A stretch of 64,000 nucleotides of DNA from Immundisolibacterales bacterium (GTDB lineage Bacteria; Pseudomonadota; Gammaproteobacteria; HK1), in assembly GCA_026712715.1 (NCBI GenBank), contig JAPOPW010000012.1:1-64000 (forward strand), given 5' to 3'. Of the stretch, positions 1 to 9,482 are shown piece after piece (position 1 is the stretch's first letter; every line of letters begins with the position of its first letter). Made by a program: the position numbers and the translations under genes. The notes beneath the pieces were generated by a model that had not been told where the DNA came from, searched no databases, and saw only the letters and a program-made list of their open reading frames with translations.

Positions 1-1
1 C

Positions 2-1399
2 CGTGCCCGTCTCGACGCCGTGGTGGCCGTTGGCCCGCCCGTCGGCGGTTGCTTCCCCGCGGTGGTCACCCGGATCGGGGCGAAGGAGGCGGCGGTCCAT
101 GTCCGAGGCGAAGGCGAGGTCGTCCTGCCCTTCGAAGGAATGGAATGGGCACGCCCCTACGTGAACGTCGACCGCCGGGGACCGGCCCCCGAGAAGGCGT
201 CCGACGTGCTCGCCCCGGGAGATCTCATCCGGGTGCACCGGGCCGGGGAGGGCTGGGAGCTCGCACAGGTTCCGACGGTGCAAGGGGCCCTCGTCGCCAT
301 GAACCCCGAGGACGGAGCCATTCTCGCAATGGCCGGTGGATTCGACTTTCTCCGCAGCAAGTTCAACCGCGGGACCCAGGCCCGACGGCAGCCCGGATCC
401 AGCTTCAAGCCGTTCATCTACGCATCGGCCCTGTCGCGGGGCTTCACCGCCGCGAGCCTCATCAACGACGCCCCCGTGGTATTCGACGATCCTTCGCTGG
501 AAGCCGAGTGGAGGCCCGAGAACTACAGCGGGAAGTTCTTCGGACCGACCCGGCTGCGCGAGGCGCTCGTGAAGTCCCGGAACCTGGTCTCCATCCGGCT
601 GTTGCGCGAGATCGGGATCGACTATGCCCTCGACTACGTCGAGCGTTTCGGCTTCGATCGCGACCGGCTGCCCCGCAGCCTGACCCTCGCCCTCGGGAGC
701 GGCGAGATAACCCCCCTCGAGTCCGCCACCGCCTACTCGGTGCTCGCCAACGGCGGATTCGGCGTGCATTCCTGGTTCGTCGAGCGTATCGAGAATCGCC
801 ACCGGGAGACGCTCCTCGTGGGGGCGCCCGCGCGCGTTTGCCGGGATTGCCCCGACGGCGCCGCGGAGATGGACGGGGCGACCGTCGCCCCGCGCGTCCT
901 GCCGGCCGGGGACACCTGGATCCTGCACTCCATTCTCCGCGACGTGGTCCGTCGCGGCACGGGAAGAAAGGCCCTGGTGCTCGGACGCGACGATCTGGCG
1001 GGGAAGACCGGGACCACCAACAACCAGCACGACGCGTGGTTCTGCGGATTCGTGCCCGGTCTCGTCGCGGTCGCCTGGGTCGGTTTCGACGACCACGAGA
1101 CCCTCGGGCGCAACGAGGTGGGCGGCCGGGCCGCGCTCCCGATGTGGATCAAGTTCATGGGTACCGCGCTGGAGGGAGTCGCGGAACGGATACCCCCACC
1201 GCCCGAGGGGCTGGTCAAGGTGCGGATCAATCCCGAGACCGGGCGGCTCGCCGATGCTTCGGACCCGGATGCGCTGTTCGAGACGTTCCGGTCGACCCAG
1301 CTCTCGAGCATCGCCGCAAGCGGCGCGTCCGGCACGGGAAGGCGCGCCTCGTCGCCGGACAGCGACCGTGCGACGGGCACGACCCAGCGGCTCTTCTGA
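2..1399 (+). CDS. mrcA: Penicillin-binding protein 1A, C-terminal part (5' end outside window)
   Basis: Class A penicillin-binding protein, a bifunctional murein polymerase/cross-linker anchored in the inner membrane; only the transpeptidase half lies in the window. The reading frame is open from the first bases, so the gene begins upstream. Visible are a beta-rich OB-like insertion (about residues 20-85), then the transpeptidase motifs in order: SSFK (SxxK, catalytic Ser), SRN (SxN) and KTGTTNNQHDAW (KTG box). The phrase GALVAMNPEDGAILAMAGG is typical of the PBP1A entry to the transpeptidase domain. The C-terminal tail is short and Ser/Thr-rich. It ends 6 bp before priA. Family assignment is firm; the symbol is given because of the OB-like domain seen in PBP1A rather than PBP1B. 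Confidence 0.93.
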   Translation, partial: RARLDAVVAVGPPVGGCFPAVVTRIGAKEAAVHVRGEGEVVLPFEGMEWARPYVNVDRRGPAPEKASDVLAPGDLIRVHRAGEGWELAQVPTVQGALVAMNPEDGAILAMAGGFDFLRSKFNRGTQARRQPGSSFKPFIYASALSRGFTAASLINDAPVVFDDPSLEAEWRPENYSGKFFGPTRLREALVKSRNLVSIRLLREIGIDYALDYVERFGFDRDRLPRSLTLALGSGEITPLESATAYSVLANGGFGVHSWFVERIENRHRETLLVGAPARVCRDCPDGAAEMDGATVAPRVLPAGDTWILHSILRDVVRRGTGRKALVLGRDDLAGKTGTTNNQHDAWFCGFVPGLVAVAWVGFDDHETLGRNEVGGRAALPMWIKFMGTALEGVAERIPPPPEGLVKVRINPETGRLADASDPDALFETFRSTQLSSIAASGASGTGRRASSPDSDRATGTTQRLF

Positions 1400-1405
1400 C
1401 GGGAG

Positions 1406-3613
1406 GTGGCGCGCGTAGTCCGGGTTGCGGTGCCGAACCCGCTGCGCCGCTGGTTCGAGTACCTGCCGCCGGCCGGGGACCCGGGAACGTCCCGACTCCG
1501 GCCGGGGATGCGAGTGAAGGTGCCCTTCGGGGGATCGGTGCGGATCGGGGTCGTCCTCGAGACCGGCGCCGAACCCGAGATCGATCCGGGGAAGCTTCGC
1601 CGCGTCGCCGAGTGCCTGGACGAGGAGCCGTCCATCCCGCCGCCGCTCCTTCGCCTGCTGACCTGGGCCGCGAGCTACTACCACCACCCGATCGGCGAGG
1701 TGTTCCGGACCGCACTCCCGGCGGGCCTTCGCCGCGCCCGGCGGGAGGGGCCGGCGGCGCGGGCGTGGCGTCTGACCGAATCCGCGGCCACGAGCGGCTC
1801 CCTCCCGCGCGCCCCCCGCCAGGCGGCGCTGGTCGCGGCCCTCGAGAACGCGGCCCGGGAGGGTGGCGAGCCGTGGCTCGACGAGGCCCGTCTCGCCTCG
1901 ATTCCCAACTGGCGTCCCGCCATGCGGGCTCTCGCGCGCAAGGGCTGGGTGGAACCGCTCGTCGTCGCTCCGGCGCAGGCGGCCGGCGGCGCCGCGCAGC
2001 TCGCCGCTCCAAACGAATCCCAGGCACAGGCGATCGAGGCCATCGCCTCCGCGGCCGGCACGTTCCAGGCCTTCCTCCTGGACGGAGTCACCGGAAGCGG
2101 CAAGACCGAGGTCTACCTCACCGCGATCGACCGCCTCGTGCGCGACGAGGGTGGACAGGCGCTCGTCCTCGTGCCCGAGATCGGCCTCACCCCGCAGCTC
2201 GTCGCACGGTTCCGGGAAGCCCTTCCGTTCCCGGTTTCCGTCATGCATTCCGGGATGGCGGCCGGTGAGCGGCTGCGAAGCTGGGAGGCGGCGCGCACCG
2301 GCGCGAGCCGCGTCGTCATCGGCACCCGTTCGGCCATGTTCGCGCCGCTCGCCCGCCCGGCCCTGATCGTCGTCGACGAGGAGCATGACTCGTCGTACAA
2401 GCAGCAGGAGGGCTTTCGGTACTCGGCACGCGACCTCGCCCTGATGCGGGGCTCCATCGAGCGTGTCCCGGTGGTTCTCGGTTCCGCGACCCCCTCGCTC
2501 GAATCGATCCACCTCGTGGCGGCCGGGCGGTGCCGGCGGCTGCGGCTCGCCGAGCGGGCCCGCGGTGCGCGAATGCCGCGGATCCTGCTCCACGACGTGC
2601 GGGGGCAACCCCTCGCGGCCGGACTCTCGGAACGGCTGCTCGAGGCGATCGACGAACGCCTGCAGCGCCGGGAGCAGGCGCTCCTGTTCGTCAACCGCCG
2701 CGGATTCGCCCCGGTGGTTCTTTGCCACGACTGCGGCGAGGCGATCGAGTGCCGCGACTGCGACTCGCGTCTCGTCCTGCACCGCGCAGATCGCCGGCTG
2801 CGGTGCCATCACTGCGGGGCCGAGCGGGGCATTCCGGTCGGCTGCGCCGCGTGCGGCTCATCCGAGCTCGTCTCCGTCGGGAGCGGCACGCAACGGCTCG
2901 CCGAAGGACTGGCGGAGCGCTTTCCCTCCGCCCGCCTGTTGCGCGTGGACCGGGATTCCACGCGGCGGCGGGGCTCGCTCGACCGCATCGTGCGCGCGGC
3001 CCGCGAAGGGTCGGCGGACATCCTCGTCGGGACCCAGATGCTGGCGAAGGGGCACGATTTTCCGCGGGTCACCCTGGTCGGGATCGTCGATGCCGACGCC
3101 GGCCTGCTCAGCCCCGACTTCCGCGCCCCCGAACGGGTCGCCCAGCTCGTTACCCAGGTCGCGGGCCGCGCCGGCCGGGGGACGCTCGCCGGCGAGGTGA
3201 TCGTCCAGACCCGTCGCCCCCGCCATCCCCTGCTGATCGCCCTCGCCAGCGACGGCTACCCCGCGTTCGCCGCCGAGGCGCTGGCGGAGCGCGAGGAGGT
3301 CCGGCTGCCGCCCTTTGCCCGCCTCGTCCTGTTGCGCGCGGAGGCGCCGGCACGGGCGACGAGCGCCGGATTCCTCGCGACCGCGCGGGAGATTGCGGTC
3401 GAGCTGCCGCGGCCCGGGGTGGAGGTGATGGGTCCCGTGCCCTCACCGATGGAACGCCAGGGCGGGCGCTACCGGGCCCAGCTCCTGCTGCGTTCGGCCT
3501 CACGCTCGCAACTGCACGCGTTCCTGCGGCCGTGGGTGGAACGGATCGCCGCCGTCCGGACTCCGGCCGGGCTTCGCTGGTCGCTCGACGTCGACCCCAT
3601 CGAGCTCGGATGA
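1406..3613 (+). CDS. priA: Primosomal protein N' (replication restart helicase PriA)
   Basis: 3'-5' superfamily 2 DNA helicase that reloads the replisome at stalled or repaired forks. The 735-residue length matches the family. An N-terminal 3'BD-like domain (RRWFEYLPP) is followed by Walker [12 protein letters not shown] (about 228-238), Walker B DEEH (about 322), then a helicase-embedded zinc-binding region with CxxC pairs (CHDC, CRDC, CHHC, CAAC, about 441-485) and a helicase C-terminal part ending in [12 protein letters not shown] and QVAGRAGRG. The GTG start is preceded by gggaggt overlapping the spacer after the PBP gene. Its stop overlaps an in-frame ATG of the argS frame. PriA acts after RecBCD-mediated recombination, which is also encoded in this window. 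Confidence 0.97.
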   Translation: MARVVRVAVPNPLRRWFEYLPPAGDPGTSRLRPGMRVKVPFGGSVRIGVVLETGAEPEIDPGKLRRVAECLDEEPSIPPPLLRLLTWAASYYHHPIGEVFRTALPAGLRRARREGPAARAWRLTESAATSGSLPRAPRQAALVAALENAAREGGEPWLDEARLASIPNWRPAMRALARKGWVEPLVVAPAQAAGGAAQLAAPNESQAQAIEAIASAAGTFQAFLLDGVTGSGKTEVYLTAIDRLVRDEGGQALVLVPEIGLTPQLVARFREALPFPVSVMHSGMAAGERLRSWEAARTGASRVVIGTRSAMFAPLARPALIVVDEEHDSSYKQQEGFRYSARDLALMRGSIERVPVVLGSATPSLESIHLVAAGRCRRLRLAERARGARMPRILLHDVRGQPLAAGLSERLLEAIDERLQRREQALLFVNRRGFAPVVLCHDCGEAIECRDCDSRLVLHRADRRLRCHHCGAERGIPVGCAACGSSELVSVGSGTQRLAEGLAERFPSARLLRVDRDSTRRRGSLDRIVRAAREGSADILVGTQMLAKGHDFPRVTLVGIVDADAGLLSPDFRAPERVAQLVTQVAGRAGRGTLAGEVIVQTRRPRHPLLIALASDGYPAFAAEALAEREEVRLPPFARLVLLRAEAPARATSAGFLATAREIAVELPRPGVEVMGPVPSPMERQGGRYRAQLLLRSASRSQLHAFLRPWVERIAAVRTPAGLRWSLDVDPIELG

Positions 3614-3696
3614 GAGCGGCGGACGCGAGCTCCGATACGGTCCGAGGGCAAAGATGCGAGAATGAGAGCCGGGCCGTCCATTGCCGGAAGAAGTCC

Positions 3697-5460
3697 TTGA
3701 AACGCGGACTCGAGACGCTCGTCGCGAGTGCTGTCAGCACGCTTCACGCCCGCGGAGAGCTCGATATCGAGACGGCGCCGCCGCTCGTGATCGAACGCAC
3801 GCGCGATCCGCGCCACGGCGATTTCGCTTGCCCGGTCGCGCTCGGTCTGGCCCGCGCCGCGCGCTGCAATCCGCGTGAGCTCGCGGCGCGCATCGTCGCC
3901 GCGCTTCCGGAGGCGGGCGACGTCGAGTCGACTTCCGTGGCCGGCCCGGGCTTCATCAACTTCAAGATGGCGAACGGGGCCTTTCAGCGGATCGCGGGGG
4001 AGATCGTCGGCTCCGAGTCTCCCTGGGGCCGGTCGCGTCGCCATGCGGGCAAGCGGGTCCAGGTGGAGTTCGTGTCCGTCAACCCGACCGGCCCGCTGCA
4101 CGTCGGCCACGGTCGCGGCGCGGCCTGCGGCGCGGCGCTCGCCAACCTCCTCGAAGCGGTGGGCTGGGAGGTCGAGCGCGAGTATTACGTGAACGACGCC
4201 GGACGCCAGATGGACATCCTCGCCCTCAGCGTGTGGCTGCGCTATCTCGAGGTCATCGACTGGCCGGAACGTCCGGCATTCCCCGAAGGCGGCTACCGGG
4301 GCGAGTACATTCGCGACGTCGCCACCGAGCTCGCCCGGGAGCATGACACCCGGCTCGGACGGGACCTTGTCGAAGGTCCGCCCGGCGGCGACGAGGATGC
4401 GCGTCTCGACGCGCTGATCGCGGGCGCCCGGGCGGCTCTTGGAGAGGACGGTTTCGCCGTCGTGGCCGACGCCGTGCTCGAGGAGATCCTGGCCGGGATC
4501 CGCGAAGACCTCGCCGGTTTCGGGGTCGTGTTCGACCGGTGGTTCTCCGAGCGCTCGCTCGTCGACACCGGGGCGCTCGCGCGCGTGCTCGATATCCTGC
4601 GCGAGCGCGGGGAAGCCTACGAGCGCGACGGCGCGCTCTGGTTCAGCGCCACCGCGCACGGGGACGAGAAGGACCGCGTGCTGGTGCGGGCCAACGGTCA
4701 GAGCACCTACTTCGCCTCGGATGTCGCCTATCACCTCGACAAGTTCGAGCGCGGATTCGATCGCGTCATCGACGTCTGGGGGGCGGACCACCACGGGTAC
4801 ATCGCGCGGGTGAAGGGCGCGATCCGGGCCCTCGGGAGGAACGCGGACGCTTTCGAGGTGGTGATCGTGCAGCTCGCGAGCCTCTGGCGCGGGCAGGACC
4901 GGGTCGCCATGTCGACCCGGTCCGGCGAGTTCGTGACGTTGCGCGATCTCGTCGACGAAGTGGGGGCGGATGCCGCGCGCTTCTTCTACGTCCTGCGCAA
5001 GAGCGACCAGCACCTCGACTTCGATCTGGAGCTCGCGAAGTCCCGCTCCACCGAGAACCCCGTGTACTACGTGCAGTATGCGCACGCGCGCATCGCGAGC
5101 GTCCTGCGACGCGCCGGGGAAGAAGGAGGGAACGGGAACGCGAATGCCGGCGCGGGCGCGGAGCGCTCCGGGCTCGGGCACCTGAGCCGGCTGACCGAGG
5201 ACCACGAGCTCGGGCTGCTGAAGACCCTGTCCCGCTACCCGGAGGTCGTCGAAGCGGCGGCCGAGGCCTGCGAGCCCCACCAGATCGCCCACTACCTTCG
5301 CGACCTCGCGAACGCGTTCCACAGCTTCTACAACTCGCACACGATTCTCGCCGGCGAGGCGGACCTGAGGAGTGCCCGCCTGACCCTGGTCGAGGCGACC
5401 CGCCGGGTCATCGCGGACGGGCTCGGACTCATCGGCGTGAGCGCGCCGTCGACCATGTAG
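3697..5460 (+). CDS. argS: Arginyl-tRNA synthetase
   Basis: Class I aminoacyl-tRNA synthetase charging tRNA-Arg in the cytoplasm. The ORF-track entry begins far upstream inside priA; the real protein starts close to the TTG encoding LKRGLETLV, giving 587 residues, the usual ArgS length. An ATG at 3610 overlapping the priA stop would add 29 residues that do not look like ArgS. Visible features are the N-terminal additional domain ([14 protein letters not shown]), the HIGH-type motif HVGHGRGAA (about 134-142), the degenerate KMSKS counterpart [10 protein letters not shown] (about 403), as is common in ArgS, and the C-terminal DALR anticodon-binding domain ([17 protein letters not shown] onward). 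The start codon choice is the main uncertainty. Confidence 0.94.
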   Translation: MKRGLETLVASAVSTLHARGELDIETAPPLVIERTRDPRHGDFACPVALGLARAARCNPRELAARIVAALPEAGDVESTSVAGPGFINFKMANGAFQRIAGEIVGSESPWGRSRRHAGKRVQVEFVSVNPTGPLHVGHGRGAACGAALANLLEAVGWEVEREYYVNDAGRQMDILALSVWLRYLEVIDWPERPAFPEGGYRGEYIRDVATELAREHDTRLGRDLVEGPPGGDEDARLDALIAGARAALGEDGFAVVADAVLEEILAGIREDLAGFGVVFDRWFSERSLVDTGALARVLDILRERGEAYERDGALWFSATAHGDEKDRVLVRANGQSTYFASDVAYHLDKFERGFDRVIDVWGADHHGYIARVKGAIRALGRNADAFEVVIVQLASLWRGQDRVAMSTRSGEFVTLRDLVDEVGADAARFFYVLRKSDQHLDFDLELAKSRSTENPVYYVQYAHARIASVLRRAGEEGGNGNANAGAGAERSGLGHLSRLTEDHELGLLKTLSRYPEVVEAAAEACEPHQIAHYLRDLANAFHSFYNSHTILAGEADLRSARLTLVEATRRVIADGLGLIGVSAPSTM

Positions 5461-5471
5461 GGCGGACGAAA

Positions 5472-6059
5472 GTGGCGAAGAGAAGCCGGCCAATCCGTGC
5501 CACGCGCCGAAACGGGGGGTTCCTTCGAGGCCTCGCCCTCGGCCTTGCGGTTGCCACCGTCGTCCAGCTCCACCATGCCGGGCTCCCGGACTGGCTCGGC
5601 GGCGGCCCGGAAGACGTCGCGGAGCCGCGCAGTCCGATCGAGCCGTCGAACACGAACTTCGACTTCTACCGCCTTCTTCCCAAGACGGAGGTCCAGGTCG
5701 ACGAGTCGGACCTGCCCGGCACGGCGCCGGCGCCTGCACAGGCGCCCCCCCCGGCGCAGCGGACGGTGAACCGGCCGGCGGCGGGGAGCGGGCGGGAAAC
5801 GATAGCGTCCGCTCCTGCGCGCGGCGGCTTTCGGGTTCAGGTCGGTTCGTTCCGCTCCCGGAACGAGGCGGATCGGCTGCGTGCGTCGCTCGCCCTCAAC
5901 GGCTTCGAGTCACGCATCCTGACGCGGGACACCGCGGACGGAACCTGGCACCGGGTGATGCTCGGCCCGTTCAGCGGCCGGGCGGCCGCCGAGGAAGCGA
6001 AGGCGCGGGTATCCGCCTCGCGAGGAATCGACGCGCGTATCGTTCCGGAAGAGAGCTGA
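5472..6059 (+). CDS. SPOR-domain inner-membrane protein (FtsN-like)
   Basis: Small bitopic membrane protein of 195 residues. A basic N-terminus (KRSRPIRATRR) precedes one transmembrane segment (FLRGLALGLAVATVVQ), a Pro/Ala-rich periplasmic linker and a C-terminal SPOR domain (GGFRVQVGSFRSRNEADRL ... HRVMLGPFSGRAAAEEAKARV) of about 75 residues. SPOR domains bind denuded glycan strands at division septa, so a cell-division or septal role is likely. The position directly after argS, 11 bp away, matches the argS-SPOR/ftsN-like arrangement common in proteobacteria. The GTG start is chosen because the upstream ORF extension is a shadow of argS. It might be FtsN or another SPOR protein; the short, poorly conserved linker does not allow a decision. 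Confidence 0.88.
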   Translation: MAKRSRPIRATRRNGGFLRGLALGLAVATVVQLHHAGLPDWLGGGPEDVAEPRSPIEPSNTNFDFYRLLPKTEVQVDESDLPGTAPAPAQAPPPAQRTVNRPAAGSGRETIASAPARGGFRVQVGSFRSRNEADRLRASLALNGFESRILTRDTADGTWHRVMLGPFSGRAAAEEAKARVSASRGIDARIVPEES

Positions 6060-6061
6060 CG

Positions 6062-6135
6062 TGGAGCGGGTGAAGGGAATCGAACCCTCGTATTCAGCTT
6101 GGGAAGCTGATGTTCTACCATTGAACTACACCCGC
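6062..6135 (-). tRNA. glyU: tRNA-Gly, anticodon CCC
   Basis: Reading the minus strand gives a full cloverleaf: acceptor GCGGGTG/CACCCGC, D arm with TTCAATGGTAGAA, anticodon stem TCAGC/GCTGA with loop TTCCCAA (anticodon CCC), and T arm GAGGGTTCGATTCCCTT. The 3' CCA is encoded (tgg on the plus strand at 6062-6064). The sequence is close to the E. coli glyU type as I remember it. It lies convergent to the SPOR gene. Confidence 0.97.
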
Positions 6136-6145
6136 TTAAGCTTCC

Positions 6146-6173
6146 ATTCTACCCCGCGTTTCGACGAATGAAA
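6146..6173 (-). promoter_or_regulatory. Putative sigma-70 promoter for tRNA-Gly
   Basis: On the minus strand TTTCAT and TAGAAT are separated by 16 bases in an AT-richer stretch, placing a transcription start a few bases before the tRNA 5' end. The -10 matches the consensus well and the -35 weakly. Inference from sequence only. Confidence 0.45.
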
Positions 6174-6238
6174 GCACGTCTTCGCAGGTGCTTGCGGGCA
6201 CCGCGGGCCGCAGCCGCGAAACCTCGGACAGGAACAAG

Positions 6239-6448
6239 GTGAGCACCGTGCAGATCGTTCTCAACGGGCAACCCCGTGGGCTCGAGCCCGGCACGACCCT
6301 CGCCGGGCTGGTCGCATCCCTCGACCTCGGCGCAAGGCGCATGGCGGTCGAGATCAACGAGGAAGTGATCCCGCGCAGCGAGTACCCCGTGCACGTGCTG
6401 GGAGACGGCGACCGGGTGGAAATCGTCCATGCCGTGGGGGGCGGCTGA
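6239..6448 (+). CDS. thiS: Sulfur carrier protein ThiS
   Basis: Ubiquitin-fold sulfur carrier for thiamine thiazole synthesis. The 69-residue protein starts MSTVQIVLNGQPRGL and ends in VGGG, supplying the C-terminal Gly-Gly that becomes the thiocarboxylate. The GTG start at 6239 has aggaaca at a fitting distance and gives the usual family length; the ATG at 6188 in the ORF track adds an unsupported 17 residues. It lies 36 bp before thiG. No thiF or thiO is in the window, so the activating enzyme must be encoded elsewhere. I saw no TPP riboswitch signature in the short upstream gap. Confidence 0.93.
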   Translation: MSTVQIVLNGQPRGLEPGTTLAGLVASLDLGARRMAVEINEEVIPRSEYPVHVLGDGDRVEIVHAVGGG

Positions 6449-6484
6449 CGAACCGCGCCTGGAAGATAGCAAGAGAACCGCACC

Positions 6485-7294
6485 ATGAACCCAGCCGATC
6501 CCAAGTCCGCCTCGGGGGAAGACCCGTTCATCGTCGCCGGACGGCATTTCAAGTCCCGTTTGCTCGTCGGCACTGGAAAGTACGAGAGCCTCGAGCAGAC
6601 CCGGGACGCCATCGAGACGAGCGGAGCGGAAGTCGTCACCGTCGCGATCCGCCGCACCAACATCGGTCAGGAGCCCGGCGAGCCGAACCTTCTCGACTTT
6701 CTTCCCCGCGATCGGTTCACCATCCTGCCCAACACGGCAGGTTGCCATGACGCGGTGACGGCGGTTCGCACCTGCCGGCTGTCCCGTGAGCTCCTCGACG
6801 GCGCCAACCTCGTGAAGCTCGAGGTGCTGGCGGAAGACAAGACCCTGCTTCCGAACGTAACCGAGACCCTGGTCGCGGCCGAACGGCTCGTGGCGGACGG
6901 CTTCGACGTCATGGTGTACACGAACGACGATCCGGTCATGGCAAGGCGGTTGGAGGAGATCGGGTGCGTGAGCGTGATGCCGCTCGCGGCGCCCATCGGC
7001 TCCGGCCTCGGCATCTGCAACCCCTGGAACATTCTCACCATCCTGGAGGAGGCGAAGGTACCCATCGTGGTCGACGCGGGGGTGGGGACCGCTTCCGATG
7101 CCGCGGTGGCAATGGAACTCGGGTGCGACGGAGTGCTGATGAACACCGCGATTGCGGCCGCCCGCAACCCCGTGCTCATGGCGTCGGCCATGAAGCACGC
7201 GATCGTCGCCGGCCGCGAGGCCTTTCGGGCCGGCCGGATGCCGCGCCGCCGCTTCGCCAGCGCTTCCTCGCCGGTGGAGGGAGCGATCGCCTGA
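6485..7294 (+). CDS. thiG: Thiazole synthase ThiG
   Basis: Forms the thiazole phosphate moiety of thiamine from 1-deoxy-D-xylulose 5-phosphate, dehydroglycine and ThiS thiocarboxylate. The 269-residue TIM barrel shows [21 protein letters not shown] at the start, the Schiff-base lysine region [17 protein letters not shown] and the phosphate-binding stretch [21 protein letters not shown]. It directly follows thiS. Its stop codon overlaps the likely start of trmB. Confidence 0.97.
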   Translation: MNPADPKSASGEDPFIVAGRHFKSRLLVGTGKYESLEQTRDAIETSGAEVVTVAIRRTNIGQEPGEPNLLDFLPRDRFTILPNTAGCHDAVTAVRTCRLSRELLDGANLVKLEVLAEDKTLLPNVTETLVAAERLVADGFDVMVYTNDDPVMARRLEEIGCVSVMPLAAPIGSGLGICNPWNILTILEEAKVPIVVDAGVGTASDAAVAMELGCDGVLMNTAIAAARNPVLMASAMKHAIVAGREAFRAGRMPRRRFASASSPVEGAIA

Positions 7295-8007
7295 ACACCC
7301 GGGACGGCATCCGTTCCTGGGTGCTGCGCGCGGGTCGGATCACGCCCGGACAGAAGCGGGCCATCGAACGCCACTGGCCACGCTACGGACTCGGCCCGCC
7401 GCCGGATTCTCAGGTGCCCCGGGGCGAGTTTCGGGTCATCGAACCGGTCGTGGAGTTCGGTCGCCGGGCGCCCCTGGTCGTCGAGATCGGTTTCGGAAGG
7501 GGGGATGCTCTTCTCGACGCGGCAGCCGAATTCTCCGACCGGGACTTCATCGGAATCGAGGTCCACGCCCCCGGAATCGGGTACCTTCTGGCCCGGGTTC
7601 ACGATCGCGGCATCGAGAATGTCCGGGTCCTCTTCGGAGATGCCCGCGAGGCCCTCGGTCAGCGCTTCCGCGCGGGTTCTCTGGAGGAGGTCCGGATCTT
7701 CTTTCCGGACCCCTGGCCGAAGGCGAGGCACTTCAAGCGGCGACTGGTGCAGCCGGGGTTCGCGGCGCTCGCCGCATCGAGGCTGCGGCCGGGGGGCCGC
7801 ATCCTCGCCGCCACCGACGACGAGGGCTACGCGATGCAGATGCTGTCCGTGTTCGAGGCCGTCGATTCGCTTGCGAACGTCGCAGGCAGCGGCGCGTTCT
7901 GGCCCGGCCCGAGCGGTCGGAGCCACACCCGTTTCGAGGAGCGCGGCCACCGGCTGGGGTCCACGATTCGGGACCTTCGGTTCGAGCGGCCGCGAGCAAC
8001 CGAGTGA
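7291..8007 (+). CDS. trmB: tRNA (guanine-N7-)-methyltransferase TrmB
   Basis: SAM-dependent enzyme making m7G46 in tRNA. Visible are the SAM-binding VEIGFGRGD (about 64-72), IGIEVHAPG, the diagnostic FPDPWPK (about 138) and the C-terminal [12 protein letters not shown]. The conserved N-terminal block [17 protein letters not shown] starts upstream of the first GTG (7321). I therefore favour a CTG initiation at 7291 that overlaps the thiG stop and has ggaggg about 9 bases upstream. GTG 7321 would remove part of the conserved block. The next gene, cysQ, overlaps its stop by 4 bp, so thiS-thiG-trmB-cysQ look co-transcribed. Confidence 0.92.
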   Translation: MNTRDGIRSWVLRAGRITPGQKRAIERHWPRYGLGPPPDSQVPRGEFRVIEPVVEFGRRAPLVVEIGFGRGDALLDAAAEFSDRDFIGIEVHAPGIGYLLARVHDRGIENVRVLFGDAREALGQRFRAGSLEEVRIFFPDPWPKARHFKRRLVQPGFAALAASRLRPGGRILAATDDEGYAMQMLSVFEAVDSLANVAGSGAFWPGPSGRSHTRFEERGHRLGSTIRDLRFERPRATE

Positions 8008-8825
8008 CCACGCCGCTCGATGGGTCGCTGCTCGATGCGGTGCGCGACCTCGCGGTGTTGGCGGCCGGTCGCGTCCTCGACGTCTACCGCTCTCCCTTCG
8101 AGGTCGTGCGCAAGGCGGATGCATCGCCGCTCACGGAAGCGGATCTTGACTCCCATCGGACCATCCTCGAAGGTCTCGCAGACCTCGCGCCCGACATCCC
8201 GGTACTCTCCGAGGAATCGGCCGAGATCGACTTCGCCACGCGTTCGGCCTGGAGCCGCTACTGGCTGGTGGACCCGCTGGACGGAACGAAGGACTTCGTG
8301 AGCGGAAACGGCGAGTTCACCGTCAATATCGCGCTCATCGAGGAGCACGCGCCGGTGCTGGGGGTGGTGGCGGTGCCGGTGACGGGGGTCGCCTACGCCG
8401 CCGCGCGGGGCTTCGGCGCGCGCCGCCACGACGCGCAAGGCGACCGTGCGCTCGGCGTTCGCCGGACGGCGACGCACCCGATCCGGGTGGCGGCAAGCCG
8501 CTCCCACCGCGACCGCGAGACGAACGCATTCATCCACGCGCTCGGCCCCTGCGAGGACGTTTCGGTCGGGAGCTCCCTCAAGTTCTGCCTACTCGCCGAG
8601 GGGGCGGTCGACATCTACCCGCGTTTCGGACCGACCTGCGAATGGGACACGGCCGCCGCGCAGGTCGTGGTGGAGCAGGCCGGGGGACGGGTGACCGACG
8701 TCGATCTCGAGCCGCTTCGCTACAACACCAAGGACTCGCTGCTGAACCCGCACTTCCTCGCGTTCGGCGACCGCAACGTCGACTGGCGCGAATTCATGCC
8801 CCGCGAACCCGCGCCAGGCCACTAG
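8004..8825 (+). CDS. cysQ: 3'(2'),5'-bisphosphate nucleotidase CysQ
   Basis: Inositol-monophosphatase-fold, Mg-dependent phosphatase that hydrolyses 3'-phosphoadenosine 5'-phosphate from sulfate assimilation to AMP. The metal-binding motifs are LSEESAEID (about 69), WLVDPLDGTKDF (about 86-97) and the C-terminal CEWDTAAAQVVVEQAGG. The sequence FVSGNGEFTVNIALIE is CysQ-like rather than SuhB-like. The GTG start overlaps the trmB stop. It is the last gene of the run. Confidence 0.93.
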   Translation: MTTPLDGSLLDAVRDLAVLAAGRVLDVYRSPFEVVRKADASPLTEADLDSHRTILEGLADLAPDIPVLSEESAEIDFATRSAWSRYWLVDPLDGTKDFVSGNGEFTVNIALIEEHAPVLGVVAVPVTGVAYAAARGFGARRHDAQGDRALGVRRTATHPIRVAASRSHRDRETNAFIHALGPCEDVSVGSSLKFCLLAEGAVDIYPRFGPTCEWDTAAAQVVVEQAGGRVTDVDLEPLRYNTKDSLLNPHFLAFGDRNVDWREFMPREPAPGH

Positions 8826-8972
8826 CCCGTCCGTGCGACCGGGGGTTGCCGATGGACTTGAACCGAGAAAGGCGCCCCGTCAGCGATCCCCTGTCGGAGC
8901 AGGCACGCGGACCGCGCAGGCAATTCACGAGGATGGCCCGCCGTCCGACTGGTGTCCCTTGTCGGCGGGCGC

Positions 8973-9482
8973 TCAGCCTACGCCGCAGGCCTTGGAGATT
9001 GCCTTGTAGGCGGCGGTGAATCCGCGTAGCGAGTACGTGTCGACGGTCCTGGTGCCCCGCCGCGAGCGGCCGGTCGCCACCATTTCGAGCCCGCTCTGCA
9101 TCGCCTTCACGAGCCGGCGGTTGACCTCCTTCGAAACGCCCCAGGCCTGTTCTCCTTCGGTGGTCACGTGAATCGGAGCGCTCCCGTCGACCACGACCGC
9201 GAGCTTCTTCCCGGAAGCGAACGGATAGCCCATCTCGAACGAGACGATTCCGACCCGCTTGTCGGCCGGACGATGGGTGACGAGGGCGAAGATCTCGCCA
9301 CGGCGCGAGTACTTGCCTTCCGCCTTCTTCGGCTGGGTCCACATCGAGCAGACCCGATTTCCGTCCTCCTCGGTGAAGTAGTGGGCGCCCCAGTCGTGGA
9401 ATCTGCCGAGATCCTGCGCCGCAGACGGGATTGCCCAGGCGGCGGTCGCGGCGATGGACAGAACGAGAACCAGTCGCTTCAT
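8973..9482 (-). CDS. IalB-family (invasion-associated locus B) secreted protein
   Basis: 169-residue exported protein. The N-terminal MKRLVLVLSIAATAAWAIPSAAQ is a clear signal peptide with an SAA/Q-type cleavage region. The mature part (RRGEIFALVTHRPADKRVG, FEMGYPFASGKKLAVVVDG, WGVSKEVNRRLVKAMQSG) has the pattern of the IalB family, whose molecular role is poorly defined. ATG at 9482 is chosen because it begins the signal peptide and overlaps the stop of the upstream gene (ATGA). It is the last of a three-gene minus-strand operon after ycgN and an uncharacterised gene. The family is better known from alphaproteobacteria. Periplasmic location is inferred. Confidence 0.83.
   Translation of the reverse strand: MKRLVLVLSIAATAAWAIPSAAQDLGRFHDWGAHYFTEEDGNRVCSMWTQPKKAEGKYSRRGEIFALVTHRPADKRVGIVSFEMGYPFASGKKLAVVVDGSAPIHVTTEGEQAWGVSKEVNRRLVKAMQSGLEMVATGRSRRGTRTVDTYSLRGFTAAYKAISKACGVG

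Noticed and set aside
49-2268. 739-aa plus-strand ORF
   Set aside because: Arg/Pro/Gly-rich composition typical of a frame-shifted shadow; covers the PBP1A and priA genes in another frame, which have clear motifs.
6136-6238. Possible TPP riboswitch upstream of thiS
   Set aside because: The gap is only about 100 bases, and I saw no CTGAGA-type thi-box core.
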